Source: Saprospiraceae bacterium
GTDB lineage: Bacteria > Bacteroidota > Bacteroidia > Chitinophagales > Saprospiraceae
NCBI GenBank assembly: GCA_016787525.1
Contig: JAEUUP010000006.1
Coordinates: forward strand, 1-53,865
Direction: 5' to 3'
Length of the DNA stretch: 53,865 bases
Under the pieces are notes generated by a model, which saw only the letters and a program-made list of their open reading frames with translations, had not been told where the DNA came from and made no database searches. The position numbers and the translations under genes are program-made. This document shows, one piece after another, positions 42,035 through 51,895 of this stretch (positions are counted from its first letter, which is position 1; every line of letters starts with the position of its first letter).

Positions 42035-44440
42035 ATGACAAAACAAACGACTCTGTGGCTGCAATATGCCTGTATTGCGCTGTTTTTACTCTATTTTTCA
42101 CCACTTTCTGCCCAATCCAGTTTTACAATCAACGGATATGTAGAGGATACTGACTCAAAAGAAAAGCTCATTTCTGCTATTATCTACGACATTGGCTCAA
42201 AACAGGGCGTTGTTACCAATAATTATGGCTTTTTCAGTTTGACTCTGCCGCGCGGGGAAAAAACACTGTCCATCAGTTTTGTTGGTTACGAAACCCAAGA
42301 ACTAAAACTGAATCTCCGTCGGGACACAACTGTTAATTTCCAGTTGAAAACAGCCGCCGAGTTGAAGACAGTTGAAATCAGTGCCAAACGACAAGATCGC
42401 ATCGAAGAACAAGTGCAAATGTCGAAAATCACTGTTCCTGTTGCCCAGATAAAAAAGATTCCGATGCTGTTGGGCGAAGTAGATGTTTTGAAAGCCTTAC
42501 AGTTCTTGCCCGGTGTCCAATCGGGTGGGGAAGGGCAGAATGCCTTGATAGTTCGAGGAGGTAGTCCCGACCAGAATTTGATTATCCTCGACGGTGTGCC
42601 TGTTTATAATGTGTCGCATATCGGTGGCCTTTTTTCTGTGTTCAATGGTGATGCTATCAAAAACGTCACTTTGACGAAAGGAGGTTTTCCTGCTCGTTTC
42701 GGTGGGCGATTGTCTTCTGTCTTATAAATTGATATGAAAGACGGCAATATGCAGGAATATCATGGCGAAGGCGGTATAGGTATCTTGACATCCCGCTTGA
42801 TGGTCGAAGGACCTATTGTCAAAAACAAGGCTTCATTTATGGTGGCTGCGAGACGCACATATTACGATGTGCTGGCAAAACCTCTTGTGAAAAAAGCCCT
42901 TCAACAAGAAGAGCCAGACGCAGATTATGATTTCAACCTTTATTTCTATGACCTCAACGCCAAAGTCAATTGGAAAATCAATGAAAAACACCGCCTGTAT
43001 TTGAGTGCTTTCAACAATGCCGACATCTTCAATGTGGACTATAAACTCCCCGATGCCTTCAAAAAAACAGATTATGAGCGTACAAAAGGGGGAATTGACT
43101 TTGGCAATACTACTGCCGCTTTACGTTGGAACTGGTTAATAAACAAAAAACTATTCGCCAATACGACGGTTGCTTACACACGCTATCAGTTCAACACCAT
43201 TGCAGGTTATGAAATCAAGCAAGATACCTCAATCGAATCAGCCAACGGTAAGTTCTTTTCAGGCATCAAAGACTGGTCAGGGCGTATGGATTTTGACTAT
43301 TTGCCCAATCCGAAACACCGTGTGCGGTTTGGTTTGAGCAATACGTATCATACTTATTCGCCCGGTGCTTTTGCTCTGAATGTGAAAATTGATAATTTTA
43401 AAGCGGATACGACTTTAGGCTCGAACAACACCTTTGCCCACGAGCCTTTTGTCTATGCAGAAGATGAAATGAGTTTTGGAAAATTCAAAGCCAATGTCGG
43501 ATTGCATTATGGGGGCATTTATACTGAGGGGGTCTGGTACGGCTCGTTGCAGCCGCGTGTGGGTTTGAGTTATCGTTTGCCTCTGGAGATTGCTTTGAAA
43601 GCCTCTTTTGCGACGATGCAACAAAATGTCAACCTCTTGACTAACGAAGGCGTGGGTTTGCCAACAGACCTTTGGACACCTTCTACAAAGCGTATCACAC
43701 CGCAAAAATCTTGGCAAATCGCAACAGGCGTTGCTAAAACATGGCGCGACGACTATGAGGTCAGCGTTGAAGGTTATTATAAAGAAATGACCGATGTGTT
43801 GTCACTCAAAGAAGGTTCTTCATTCTTTGGTGTTCAGAACAATTGGCAAGACAAAGTGACGCAAGGCAATGGCAAAGCTTATGGTGTCGAGTTTTTTGTT
43901 CAAAAGAAAGAAGGCAATACAACGGGTTGGATTAGCTATACATGGTCAAAAAACTTGCGCCAATTTGACGACCTCAATGGCGGTTTGGAGTTTCCTTACA
44001 AATACGACCGTCGTCACGATTTAAAATTGATTGTATCGCACAAATTCTCTAATCGTTTTAGCTTAAATGCGGCATGGCAATATGGCACAGGCAATGCTTT
44101 GACGCTATACACCAATCAATTCCGTTTGCCAAGCGCAGGTCAGCCGATTAATAATTACTACAAAGAAACCATCGAAGTTGCAAGCATTGGCGAACGCAAT
44201 GCTTACCGAATGCCTGCTTATCACCGTCTTGATTTGAGTATGGAGTTTTCAAAAAAGAAAAAATGGCATACACGCACTTGGGTTATCGGTTGTTACAATG
44301 TCTATGGCAGAGCCAATCCATTTTCGATGTTCAGAGGTGAGAAATACGATGAAACCACAAAGGAGTATTATCCTGTCTATCGTATTTTAAGTTTAATCCC
44401 AGTACCAGTACCTTCAATATCTTATAATTTCAAATTCTAA
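42035..44440 (+). pseudogene. TonB-dependent receptor interrupted by an in-frame TAA stop
   Basis: One reading frame, about 801 codons, carries a complete receptor but is split by TAA at 42725-42727. Upstream part (42035-42727, 230 residues): signal peptide, carboxypeptidase-like domain (INGYVEDTDSKEKLISAI) and plug (DVLKALQFLPGVQSGGEGQN, LDGVPVYNVSHIGGLFSVFN, GGFPARFGGRLSSVL). Downstream part (42734-44440, 568 residues from an internal ATG): IDMKDGN and the whole beta-barrel. Relatives read SVLEI or SVLDI at this point, so a GAA to TAA change would explain it. Reading frame is otherwise intact, so the event is recent, a sequencing error, or read through. The DUF4249 partner follows. Decamer at 43522. 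Confidence 0.85.
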
Positions 44441-44450
44441 AATAAAAGCT

Positions 44451-45485
44451 ATGAAAAAAATCATTCAATACATAACATTCTGCCTTATTACTTTCTTGAT
44501 GTCTTCTTGCGACGATGATAAGTTTTCGCCTCTTGTCGAAATTGAAACACCGCCTCACAAACCCCGTTTGGTCGTTCGGGCTGATTGGTCAATAGGCAGT
44601 GATTCTTTGGCGGTTTTTGTCAGCCGCAGTCGAGGTGTTTTGGACAAAGACAAAGCCAATTTTGGTGAAACGTTTACTTATTTTAACGGTACAGATACGG
44701 TAAGAAGTTATACCGAATATTACGATACTGTACCGAATACCAAAGTAGAACTCTTGCGCAATGGACAACTTTTAGGAACTATTCCTTATCGGGAAAAAGG
44801 CTATCATGTAGCCAAAGGTTTGTACAAGTTGGACACCATTCCCAATACAGTTTACACTATTCGCGTATCTGCGCCCAATTTTGAAACTGTCGAAGCCAGT
44901 CAAAAAGTACAAAATCGCTTCAGTGTACTGAGGGGGTCATTCCAGTCGGATGCGGCCATCTACGACAATCGAAATCCCTTCGACCCACCGCAAAAAGGCG
45001 ACGCTTTGAGTATAGAATTGAAAGACGATGCCAATGACGAGAACTACTACACCATTGACAGAACAAATTCGGGTTTTAGAGGTGGCGATTTTTCTCCCAT
45101 CATTACACGCGATACGTTGGGTAAATCTTATACCGCTATTGGCAATGCCCGTTTTATTGACCCGAATATGGACAAAGGGTTTTTATCCGATATTGTATTC
45201 AGTGGGAAGACCTACTTGTGGCGTTTTTGGCTGCGCCCAGAGCTTTATTTTTCTGCTAATTCCAATTCTTTTCAAAGTCGCTTAAAATCGGGTGATAAAG
45301 TCACATTGAACATTCGTTCGACCAGCAAAGATTTTGTTTTGTTTATCAAAACCTTGGATTTAGCGCAGCAAGCCAGCGACAATCCATTTTTTACAGAGCC
45401 TGTTATTTTGCATAGTAACGTCAAAAATGGCTACGGCGTTTTCACGTTAGGTAGTGTTCAGACCATACAAGTTGTTGTTCAATAA
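44451..45485 (+). CDS. DUF4249 family lipoprotein
   Basis: The 344-residue lipoprotein (signal ending ITFLMSSCDDD, Cys20) is of the DUF4249 type: an N-terminal beta domain on residues 30-150 (LVVRADWSIGSDSLAVFVSR, YTIRVSAPNFETVEASQKVQ) and the family's closing segment NPFFTEPVILHSNVKNGYGV. DUF4249 proteins sit next to a TonB receptor with a carboxypeptidase-like domain and probably act with it at the outer membrane, much as SusD does with SusC. It starts 10 nt after the interrupted receptor. The decamer at 44926 encodes VLRGS between domains. If the receptor is dead this gene has lost its partner. Confidence 0.85.
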   Translation: MKKIIQYITFCLITFLMSSCDDDKFSPLVEIETPPHKPRLVVRADWSIGSDSLAVFVSRSRGVLDKDKANFGETFTYFNGTDTVRSYTEYYDTVPNTKVELLRNGQLLGTIPYREKGYHVAKGLYKLDTIPNTVYTIRVSAPNFETVEASQKVQNRFSVLRGSFQSDAAIYDNRNPFDPPQKGDALSIELKDDANDENYYTIDRTNSGFRGGDFSPIITRDTLGKSYTAIGNARFIDPNMDKGFLSDIVFSGKTYLWRFWLRPELYFSANSNSFQSRLKSGDKVTLNIRSTSKDFVLFIKTLDLAQQASDNPFFTEPVILHSNVKNGYGVFTLGSVQTIQVVVQ

Positions 45486-45589
45486 CGGGATGCGGGGCCT
45501 AAAGTTTGAAAACATTTGGTGCATCAAGCAACCCAACGCTCGATTCTGACGTGTTTATGTCAGTTTAATCATTAGTAAAAATAGTTTTT

Positions 45590-45946
45590 ATGAAAAAAAT
45601 CCTTTTTTTAGGCGCATTTGCCTTGGCTATGTTCCTCGTTCAATGTACAAAAGATAGTGTTGACACAGTGACGTGTACAGGTACAACGCCCACTTACACT
45701 GCCGATATTAAAGCCATTATGGATGCCAGTTGTGCCATCTCGGGCTGCCACAACGCATCAAGCAAGGCAGATGGCTACGATTTAAGTACCTATGCGGGTA
45801 CATCTTCTGCGGCCGGTAAAAACGCTTTCTTAGGTTCAGTTCAACACAAATCAGGTTATGATGCTATGCCTAAAGGCGGCTCAAAATTGAGTGATGCAAC
45901 GTTGACGAAGATTGCTTGTTGGGTACAAAACGGCACCCCTCAGTAA
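45590..45946 (+). CDS. Small lipoprotein with CX4CH haem-binding-type motif
   Basis: The 118-residue lipoprotein (signal ending MFLVQCTKD, Cys19) has a cytochrome c-like shape: DIKAIMDASCAISGCHNASS with CAISGCH (C-x4-CH, a longer spacing than the standard C-x2-CH), and a later KSGYDAMPKGG with a Met that could be the axial ligand. Such short forms are common in Bacteroidota. Covalent haem attachment is likely but not proven for the CX4CH form. A decamer (45936-45945) encodes the C-terminal Thr-Pro-Gln and the first bases of the TAA stop. Confidence 0.75.
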   Translation: MKKILFLGAFALAMFLVQCTKDSVDTVTCTGTTPTYTADIKAIMDASCAISGCHNASSKADGYDLSTYAGTSSAAGKNAFLGSVQHKSGYDAMPKGGSKLSDATLTKIACWVQNGTPQ

Positions 45947-45972
45947 AATTGGAAATTGAATGCTCAAAATAA

Positions 45973-46014
45973 GGAAAGCGACCTTCTAACATAGAAGCGT
46001 CGCTTTCCCTTTTT
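45973..46014 (+). terminator. Terminator between convergent genes
   Basis: GGAAAGCGAC (45973-45982) and GTCGCTTTCC (45999-46008) pair, extended by CTTCT/AGAAG with one unpaired C, then CTTTTT. It lies 27 nt after the haem-type lipoprotein stop and before the opposing GH105 gene. Confidence 0.85.
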
Positions 46015-46045
46015 GGCGGGCGATTTTGTTTGCACTACCACCTTA

Positions 46046-47344
46046 TCAATGTTGTTTGATAACCACGGGCGAGCGATAACCCATCTTGTCCATTTCCAAC
46101 ATAGCATTGATGAGTGGTCCGATGGTTTTTAAATCATCTGACCGTTGTGGTTCGTTGATATAATACTCATACGTACCTGAGCGATAAGGCGTACCACCCA
46201 ATCCTGCACCACTACACGATTTATGAATGTGGATAAGACCCTTTTCATCTATGTCTATGAAGTTTTTTAAAAGACCATCATAGCCTTTTTGAGCCACTGC
46301 TAAGTATTTTTTGTCCAAATAACCTTTCCGAACGCCTTTTGCTAAGGCATAAGTGAACATGGTGCTGCCCGATGCTTCCAAATAATTGCCTTTCCAAGTT
46401 GCCTTATCAACGATTTGATACCAAACACCAGATTCTACATCTTGATACTTTGCCAAAACAGCAGCCAAATCGGTCAATATTTTCAACAATTGAGGACGTT
46501 TAGGATGGTTTTTGGGGAAAACATCCAGCGTTTCGACCAATGCCATCACATACCAACCCATTGACCGACCCCACACTTCGGGCGATTGTCCTGTTTTAGG
46601 GTTTGCCCACAGTTGGCTTTTGCTTTCGTCCCAACCGTGATAGAGCAGCCCTGTTTTAGGGTCTTTGGCATGTTGATGCAACCAAATGAATTGATTGGCT
46701 ACATCTGTAAAATACTGAGGGGTCTTGAAATAGTGACAATATTCGGCATAATAGACATTGAGCATATACATACAGTCCAGCCACATCTGATAAGGATATT
46801 TGTGCTTGTGCCAAAAGCCACCTTCTTTGGTTCGAGGTTGCCAAGTGATTTGTTGACGTAGGACATCGGCGGCTTTTTTGTACTTTTCTTGCTGTGTTTC
46901 TCGATACAATGTAATCAGTAGAAGTCCGCCCGTTACTTGGTCGCTGTTGTAGTCGTGGCGTTCATAGGTGCGAATTGTCCCATCTTCATTGATAAAATGG
47001 TCTATTATTTTCTTCATGTAGTCGTAATAAGCCCGATTGTGTGATGTTCGCCACAGGTTTTCGATACCCCTCAGTACGACGGCCTCTTCGTAGTTCCAAC
47101 TGGCGGGACGTTTATCGGGGTCAGTCCCTTGTTTGTCTTGCATCATGTGTTGCACAAATTTTTTGACCACGATAGAATCTGGGTATGTGGTCATGATGGT
47201 TTGGGCAAACCGTTTGGCTAAGTCGGCACTTGTTGGCAAACTATCTGCTGCCGATTTTGCCCACAATGGCTCTGTGAAAGCGAATAAAAGCAAAAGGAAA
47301 GCCCCTTTTAGGCGCATCAACGAGAGTAAAAAGTGATTTTTCAT
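46046..47344 (-). CDS. Glycoside hydrolase family 88/105 protein (unsaturated rhamnogalacturonyl hydrolase-like)
   Basis: The 432-residue secreted enzyme has a signal peptide (LKGAFLLLLFAFTEPLWA) and the six-hairpin barrel features of GH88/105: QMWLDCMYMLNVYYAEY (catalytic Asp region), LLYHGWDESKSQLWAN, EVWGRSMGWYVMALVETLD and LEASGSTMFTYALAKGVRKG. The family removes the unsaturated uronic acid left by pectate or rhamnogalacturonan lyases. No other pectin genes are near, so the role is probably in scavenging oligosaccharides. Two decamers, 46713 (TPQYF) and 47067 (VLRGI), the first in a helical loop. Start at 47344 is supported by the signal peptide. Confidence 0.88.
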   Translation of the reverse strand: MKNHFLLSLMRLKGAFLLLLFAFTEPLWAKSAADSLPTSADLAKRFAQTIMTTYPDSIVVKKFVQHMMQDKQGTDPDKRPASWNYEEAVVLRGIENLWRTSHNRAYYDYMKKIIDHFINEDGTIRTYERHDYNSDQVTGGLLLITLYRETQQEKYKKAADVLRQQITWQPRTKEGGFWHKHKYPYQMWLDCMYMLNVYYAEYCHYFKTPQYFTDVANQFIWLHQHAKDPKTGLLYHGWDESKSQLWANPKTGQSPEVWGRSMGWYVMALVETLDVFPKNHPKRPQLLKILTDLAAVLAKYQDVESGVWYQIVDKATWKGNYLEASGSTMFTYALAKGVRKGYLDKKYLAVAQKGYDGLLKNFIDIDEKGLIHIHKSCSGAGLGGTPYRSGTYEYYINEPQRSDDLKTIGPLINAMLEMDKMGYRSPVVIKQH

Positions 47345-47415
47345 AAAGTTTTCCGTTTTTATAATGTCAAAATTGCTGTAAAAGTAAGATTAAGCAAAGC
47401 TATATGATTCTTCAA

Positions 47416-48189
47416 TCACGAAACCCAAGTTTCAATAAATGGGGTTGCTTTTTCTAAAGTGGCTTCGGCATTTTCTTTGTGGGGCGAATGACCCACATCT
47501 GGCACAATAAAAACTTCCACCTTGCCCGATACGTGTTGAACAATGCCTTCTACCTGAGCCATACTTCCGTATTCATCTTTTTCACCTTGTATCACCAGCA
47601 CGGGACATTGAATATGGGGCAAGAAGGACGTTATCGTCCAATCTCTAAACTGTTCGTCCAACCATGTTTCTGTCCAAGCCCGAAAGACGGCTTCTGTTTT
47701 CTCACCGTGGTATTTTTGCAGTTTTTCTTTCAAAGAAGTCGTTTGATAGAGCTTTACAGCCGCTTTAAGCCCTGTCAATGTGATGTCTTCCACGAAAATA
47801 TGCCCCCCCTCAGTAATGACAGCTTTGATAAGGGTCGGATATTTTGCCGCCGCTATCAACGCAATAGAACCACCATCGCTGTGACCGAATAGAACAGCAT
47901 CGGACACACCCAAATCCGTCAAAAGGCGATTGAGAACATCGGCTTCATGCGCCAAATAATCCTTTTGTCGCCCCCCCTCAGTAAAAGGGCTGGATTGGCC
48001 ATAGCCCTGTCGGTCATAAATTAACACCGAGCAACCTGTTGCTTCACCCAATTTTTGAGGAAAATCGCGCCACAGCTCGATACAACCCAACGAATCGTGC
48101 AAAAAAACAAGCGTGGGACGCTCTTGAGTTGTCAGATTGTAGGAAAGGCGCAGATAGTCACCTGTATCATTCAGTTGATAATTCATCAT
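47416..48189 (-). CDS. Alpha/beta hydrolase
   Basis: The 257-residue cytoplasmic hydrolase has the nucleophile Ser104 in FGHSDGGS, the acid in VIQGEKDEYGS and the His in VPDVGHSPHKEN. The oxyanion region is FLHDSLGCIELW. No substrate can be assigned. Two decamers lie close together: 47974 (PFTEGGR) and 47806 (VITEGGHI). The ORF begins with Met-Met, so either may be used. Confidence 0.86.
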   Translation of the reverse strand: MMNYQLNDTGDYLRLSYNLTTQERPTLVFLHDSLGCIELWRDFPQKLGEATGCSVLIYDRQGYGQSSPFTEGGRQKDYLAHEADVLNRLLTDLGVSDAVLFGHSDGGSIALIAAAKYPTLIKAVITEGGHIFVEDITLTGLKAAVKLYQTTSLKEKLQKYHGEKTEAVFRAWTETWLDEQFRDWTITSFLPHIQCPVLVIQGEKDEYGSMAQVEGIVQHVSGKVEVFIVPDVGHSPHKENAEATLEKATPFIETWVS

Positions 48190-48563
48190 ACAAACTAAAA
48201 ATGTCTAAAAAGGAACGGACGGCTTTTGAGGTGACAAAGTTAAAGCTATTCAGAATTTTAGAGCGTATTTTGAAAAAAGCTTCTAAGACAAATTTGATAA
48301 CGAGATAGGTTATTAAACGACATTAGTAGCTACTTTTAAATGGTTATCATTCAAAGACTTATGATAGAAAAGCATTGCGGTGATTTGGAATTACTTATAC
48401 CCCAAAAATTACTGAAGTATTGTTGTTATTAAAAAGAAAAAAATTTAATTTTTAAGGAAAACTTTGTTTTTAAAGTGTGATTGAGAACCACATTCTTGTA
48501 AATATTTTATCTTTGATAAAAAATTAAAGAGAACAATATACACTTACCAAAACAGAAAACAAT
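48190..48563. other. Intergenic stretch without a convincing gene
   Basis: These 374 nt separate divergent genes. A 35-codon frame (48201-48308) is present but has no recognisable features. TATCTTTG at 48508-48515 fits a -7 element for the downstream gene, although the nearest upstream TTG (48481) is 24 nt away. ACTGAAGTATTG near 48412 faintly recalls the hairpin at 38696-38739. Confidence 0.5.
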
Positions 48564-49247
48564 ATGGATAGAAACTACATCGTCGAACTTATCAAAGACA
48601 GCCGTTTGCAAGAAGCCATCAAAGCTTTAGAAAAAGCAACCCAAGGCAGCCATTTACACAACGATTTGATTTCTCTTTCGGCACGATATGCCGAATACAC
48701 TCGTTTGAATCGTAATGCAACAGAAGATTTTCAAACTTTAGAGATGCAACGAGCCAAAATTACCAACAGCCTTTTGTCTATTTTAGATGAGGTGTCATCC
48801 GAAGATTTGGAGACGCTTAGACACAACACAGCACCTACTACCCCCTCAGTATCCACCCTATCTACACTGCCTTTCAATAGGAATTTTTTGTACGGTATCA
48901 TAGGTGTTTTGGTATTGGGCATCATTTATTTTGCTTTTTTTCGTACCGCACCAGAAACTGTGGTGACTGAGCAACAGGATTTAACAATCAATATTCACAA
49001 GATCGAATACTCCGATGGGAATGGCGATATTGGACATTTTATATACGAAGACGAGGTTTGGCACGAGAATAATGGTGATAACAAAATGACTTTTAAGGAA
49101 ATAAATCGAGAAAACAACGTTATTTTTCTACGTGATGATTCACGCAATATGAATATAGAGTTGGATTTAGGAGATTCAGAAATCAGAATGCACACTGACA
49201 AAGACTCAACATCGCAACTTTTGTATCATATCAAACATTTTGAGTAG
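48564..49247 (+). CDS. EAD11-like effector-associated domain protein with one transmembrane helix
   Basis: The 227-residue protein has three parts. Residues 1-77 are a helical domain like effector-associated domain 11: LQEAIKALEKATQ, LISLSARYAEYTRLNRNATE, EMQRAKITNSLLSILDEV, the last two typical of the family. Then comes a Thr/Ser/Pro linker (TPSVS encoded by the decamer at 48842), a membrane helix (about 107-126, FLYGIIGVLVLGIIYFAFF) and a C-terminal beta-rich domain (about 140-227) with no known match. EADs link effectors to NTPase sensors in bacterial conflict systems, by homotypic binding. Here no effector or NTPase is adjacent, so this may be a membrane receptor that pairs with a remote partner. 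Confidence 0.72.
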   Translation: MDRNYIVELIKDSRLQEAIKALEKATQGSHLHNDLISLSARYAEYTRLNRNATEDFQTLEMQRAKITNSLLSILDEVSSEDLETLRHNTAPTTPSVSTLSTLPFNRNFLYGIIGVLVLGIIYFAFFRTAPETVVTEQQDLTINIHKIEYSDGNGDIGHFIYEDEVWHENNGDNKMTFKEINRENNVIFLRDDSRNMNIELDLGDSEIRMHTDKDSTSQLLYHIKHFE

Positions 49248-49262
49248 TCTTATTATGCTTTA

Positions 49263-49303
49263 TACTGAGGGGGAGTTTCCAAAAGACTCCCCCTCAACAT
49301 TTT
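49263..49303. terminator. Terminator hairpin carrying a decamer, between convergent genes
   Basis: TGAGGGGGAGT (49266-49276) and ACTCCCCCTCA (49286-49296) pair perfectly around a 9-nt loop, then ACATTTT. The left arm is a full decamer copy (49263) and the right arm its inverse up to CCCCTCA. It serves the EAD gene and perhaps the opposing metalloprotease gene, which ends at 49312. Confidence 0.75.
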
Positions 49304-49311
49304 ACCTATCA

Positions 49312-51723
49312 TCAATCTTCCCAATCGCAACCAATAGGCGCGCCAGGTGGCAATTCGCGATGTTGCGGCAAGGCAATATCTTTAGGTTTATCAATGCGTT
49401 CTATGGTATAGGCAAAATGTGCTTTGTTGTCAGACGCACCATTCAATTTCTCAGCACAATATCCTTTTATCTTTTGTAACTGATTGAAAGCGATGGATTT
49501 AACCGCATAATTTGATTGCTCGCTTTGGCTTAAACCCAATAGAAAACTGACGACCATTTGTTGTGTCTGCAACTGAATTTGCTGTTTCAAATCCGTTTGC
49601 TCAGGAGCAAACCACGTTTTTTGTAAAATACTTTCGACCACATTATCAAAACCAATCGTTCCAAAACGGCTTTTGAAGCCAACCAAACGATTCGCTCTTT
49701 GAGGATTCAAAAGAAACGATAATTCATAGTTCGTCAGAGCTTCTGCGGCTGCCAGAGGGTCAACGATAGAGCCAGACCGTTTGGGCATGAGTTCGCCGAT
49801 AGCATAATATTCGGGTGGTCGAGGTGGAATAATCTGTAAAACGTTCTCAGGTAATGCTAATACTGAGGGGTCGAGGCACTCAAGCGCAGCGAGCAAAGCA
49901 CCCATTTGCACATCGTTGGGCAACACTTTAGGTGTTTGTTGCTTATCGCCCCGCACCGAATAACTGTAATCCATGCCACCAATGAGTTTGCAAACCGCTT
50001 CGAGTTGATAGCGGTGATAGTTGTAAACAGGTACTAAAACATCTTCCAAACGCGACATAGGTGTTCCAACAGGAATGTTTTTTTCAGAAAATTGCGTCAA
50101 CGCTTTTTGGCGCACTTCCAATACGTTTTTCAATTCAGAAACAGCATCTTTGCCATTGTCCCAAAGGTGCGCCACTGGATGCAAACCATCGGCCGCACGT
50201 GCGTCAACATCTGAAATAAAGAGCAAACCTCGGCGTGTATTTTCTTCCAAAATGCGGTTTAATTCGGTATTTTCATCAAAATTGGGTGAAAATTCGGCAT
50301 AACCATACGTAATCGCGCGCTTATCCCACTCACCAATTTCGTTGGTATAAACTTTTGAAAAATCCATTTTGCCACTTTTATCAATCGTTACTGAGGGGTG
50401 CGGATAGTCCATCACAGAAGCCCGATTATTGACGCTCGACGCATAATTGTGCATCAGACCCAGCGTATGTCCCACTTCATGCGCCGACAACTGCCGCAAA
50501 CGTTGCAAAGCCGCTTGGCGCATGGTTTCGGGAACAGGGCGACCCGTCTCGTAAGGTGCAATCAGACCTGTAAAAATCAAATAATCTTGTCGCACGCGCA
50601 ACGAGCCAAGTGTTACTTGTCCTTTGATGATTTCGCCTGTGCGCGGGTCTGTCACCGAAGCCCCATACGACCAGCCGCGTGTGGAGCGATGCACCCAATT
50701 GATCATATTGTAGCGAATATCCATTGCATCGGCAGAATCGGGCAGTATTTCGACTCGAAAAGCGTCCTTATATCCAGCTGCTTCAAAGGCTTGATTCCAC
50801 CAACGTGCGCCATCCAACAGAGCCGAACGAATCGGTTCGGGTGTGCCATTGTCGAGGTAATACACTATGGGTTTTACGGGTTCTGCCATCAGCGATACTG
50901 AGGGGTTCTTCTTTTTCAACCGATGGCGTTCAATGAAAATCTTTTCAATAGGTTCTGAAATCGGGCTTGAATAATCGAAAAATGACATACCGTTGTAACC
51001 ACTTCTGACATCGTACCGACGTGGTTTGTAACCATTATCGGGCAATTGGACGAACGAGTGGTGCGTTCGTACAGTCAAAGCTTCTACTGATGGGGCGACA
51101 GATTGCACGAATCGCCCTGCGTCGCTACCGCCTATGAAGGTCAAAATAGCTTCAAACTCCGAATTGAGTGGAAAATTGCGTGTATTGGGTAGATACATCG
51201 CCGAACGACCCTCGTTGAGCGTGTAAGAGCCTTGTTTGGCACTTTTGATACGGTCGGCAACGCCGTGAGCATCGCGCAAGAAGAATGGCGTGGCTTCTAC
51301 CAATACTTTACCATCTTCCTCTTCCTCGGCTGTGAAACTCCACAAAACCGATTGAGCAAAAGACTCTCTAACTGCTCGCGCCTCATTTTTGTCGTTCGAC
51401 AAAGCACGATAGCCATAGTTAGATTGGGTCAAAAGCACTTTTTTACCTATTTTTTGAAAAAAAACAACACGTGAACTCCCTGTTTGACCTCTATCCAAAC
51501 CAATATCGTTTGAACCCAAACCCGCAGGTAGCGAGTTGGCATACAAAAACTCTTGGTCGAATTTGTCAATCAGAAGATAAGTTTTGCCATTCGCAGCATC
51601 CCACCAAAAATTGAAATAACCGTTGTAGGCTTTCCAATTTTTTGTTTTTTCAGCGATTTTGGATTGGCTATTGGCTGTAAAACTGGCCCAAAAGAGGATA
51701 AAGAGAATAAGATTTTTTTTCAT
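49312..51723 (-). CDS. Metzincin-type zinc metalloprotease (DUF5117/DUF4953-like), secreted
   Basis: I start at 51723 (803 residues), where MKKNLILFILFWASFTANSQ gives a signal peptide; 28 further codons upstream show no feature. The N-terminal third (to about 270) is beta-rich (DUF5117-like; LLTQSNYGYRALSND). The catalytic motif HEVGHTLGLMHN holds H415, E416, H419 and H425, the HExxHxxGxxH pattern of metzincins, with a later SVMDYPHP that may be the Met-turn. These large exported peptidases are common in Bacteroidota; substrate unknown. Three decamers: 50896 (NPSVS), 50389 (HPSVT) and 49861 (DPSVL). Confidence 0.87.
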   Translation of the reverse strand: MKKNLILFILFWASFTANSQSKIAEKTKNWKAYNGYFNFWWDAANGKTYLLIDKFDQEFLYANSLPAGLGSNDIGLDRGQTGSSRVVFFQKIGKKVLLTQSNYGYRALSNDKNEARAVRESFAQSVLWSFTAEEEEDGKVLVEATPFFLRDAHGVADRIKSAKQGSYTLNEGRSAMYLPNTRNFPLNSEFEAILTFIGGSDAGRFVQSVAPSVEALTVRTHHSFVQLPDNGYKPRRYDVRSGYNGMSFFDYSSPISEPIEKIFIERHRLKKKNPSVSLMAEPVKPIVYYLDNGTPEPIRSALLDGARWWNQAFEAAGYKDAFRVEILPDSADAMDIRYNMINWVHRSTRGWSYGASVTDPRTGEIIKGQVTLGSLRVRQDYLIFTGLIAPYETGRPVPETMRQAALQRLRQLSAHEVGHTLGLMHNYASSVNNRASVMDYPHPSVTIDKSGKMDFSKVYTNEIGEWDKRAITYGYAEFSPNFDENTELNRILEENTRRGLLFISDVDARAADGLHPVAHLWDNGKDAVSELKNVLEVRQKALTQFSEKNIPVGTPMSRLEDVLVPVYNYHRYQLEAVCKLIGGMDYSYSVRGDKQQTPKVLPNDVQMGALLAALECLDPSVLALPENVLQIIPPRPPEYYAIGELMPKRSGSIVDPLAAAEALTNYELSFLLNPQRANRLVGFKSRFGTIGFDNVVESILQKTWFAPEQTDLKQQIQLQTQQMVVSFLLGLSQSEQSNYAVKSIAFNQLQKIKGYCAEKLNGASDNKAHFAYTIERIDKPKDIALPQHRELPPGAPIGCDWED

Positions 51724-51895
51724 ATTCGATTGGTTATTTTTTGTAAAAATACAATACGTGTTCAATTTTTCAAGGTGAACGCATGTTTTTTCAAAAAAAT
51801 AGTTCAATTTACTGAGGGGGTGCTTTTTTGCTCAAAAACACTTATAATTGTACTTTTTTTAAAACTACACAACAGCTGGTAATATCAAATCAACT

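Noticed and set aside
42725-42734. Frameshift in the TonB receptor
   Set aside because: Both halves are in the same frame; it is a TAA stop, not a shift.
48201-48308. Short frame starting MSKKERTAFEV
   Set aside because: Only 35 codons, no feature and no supporting context.
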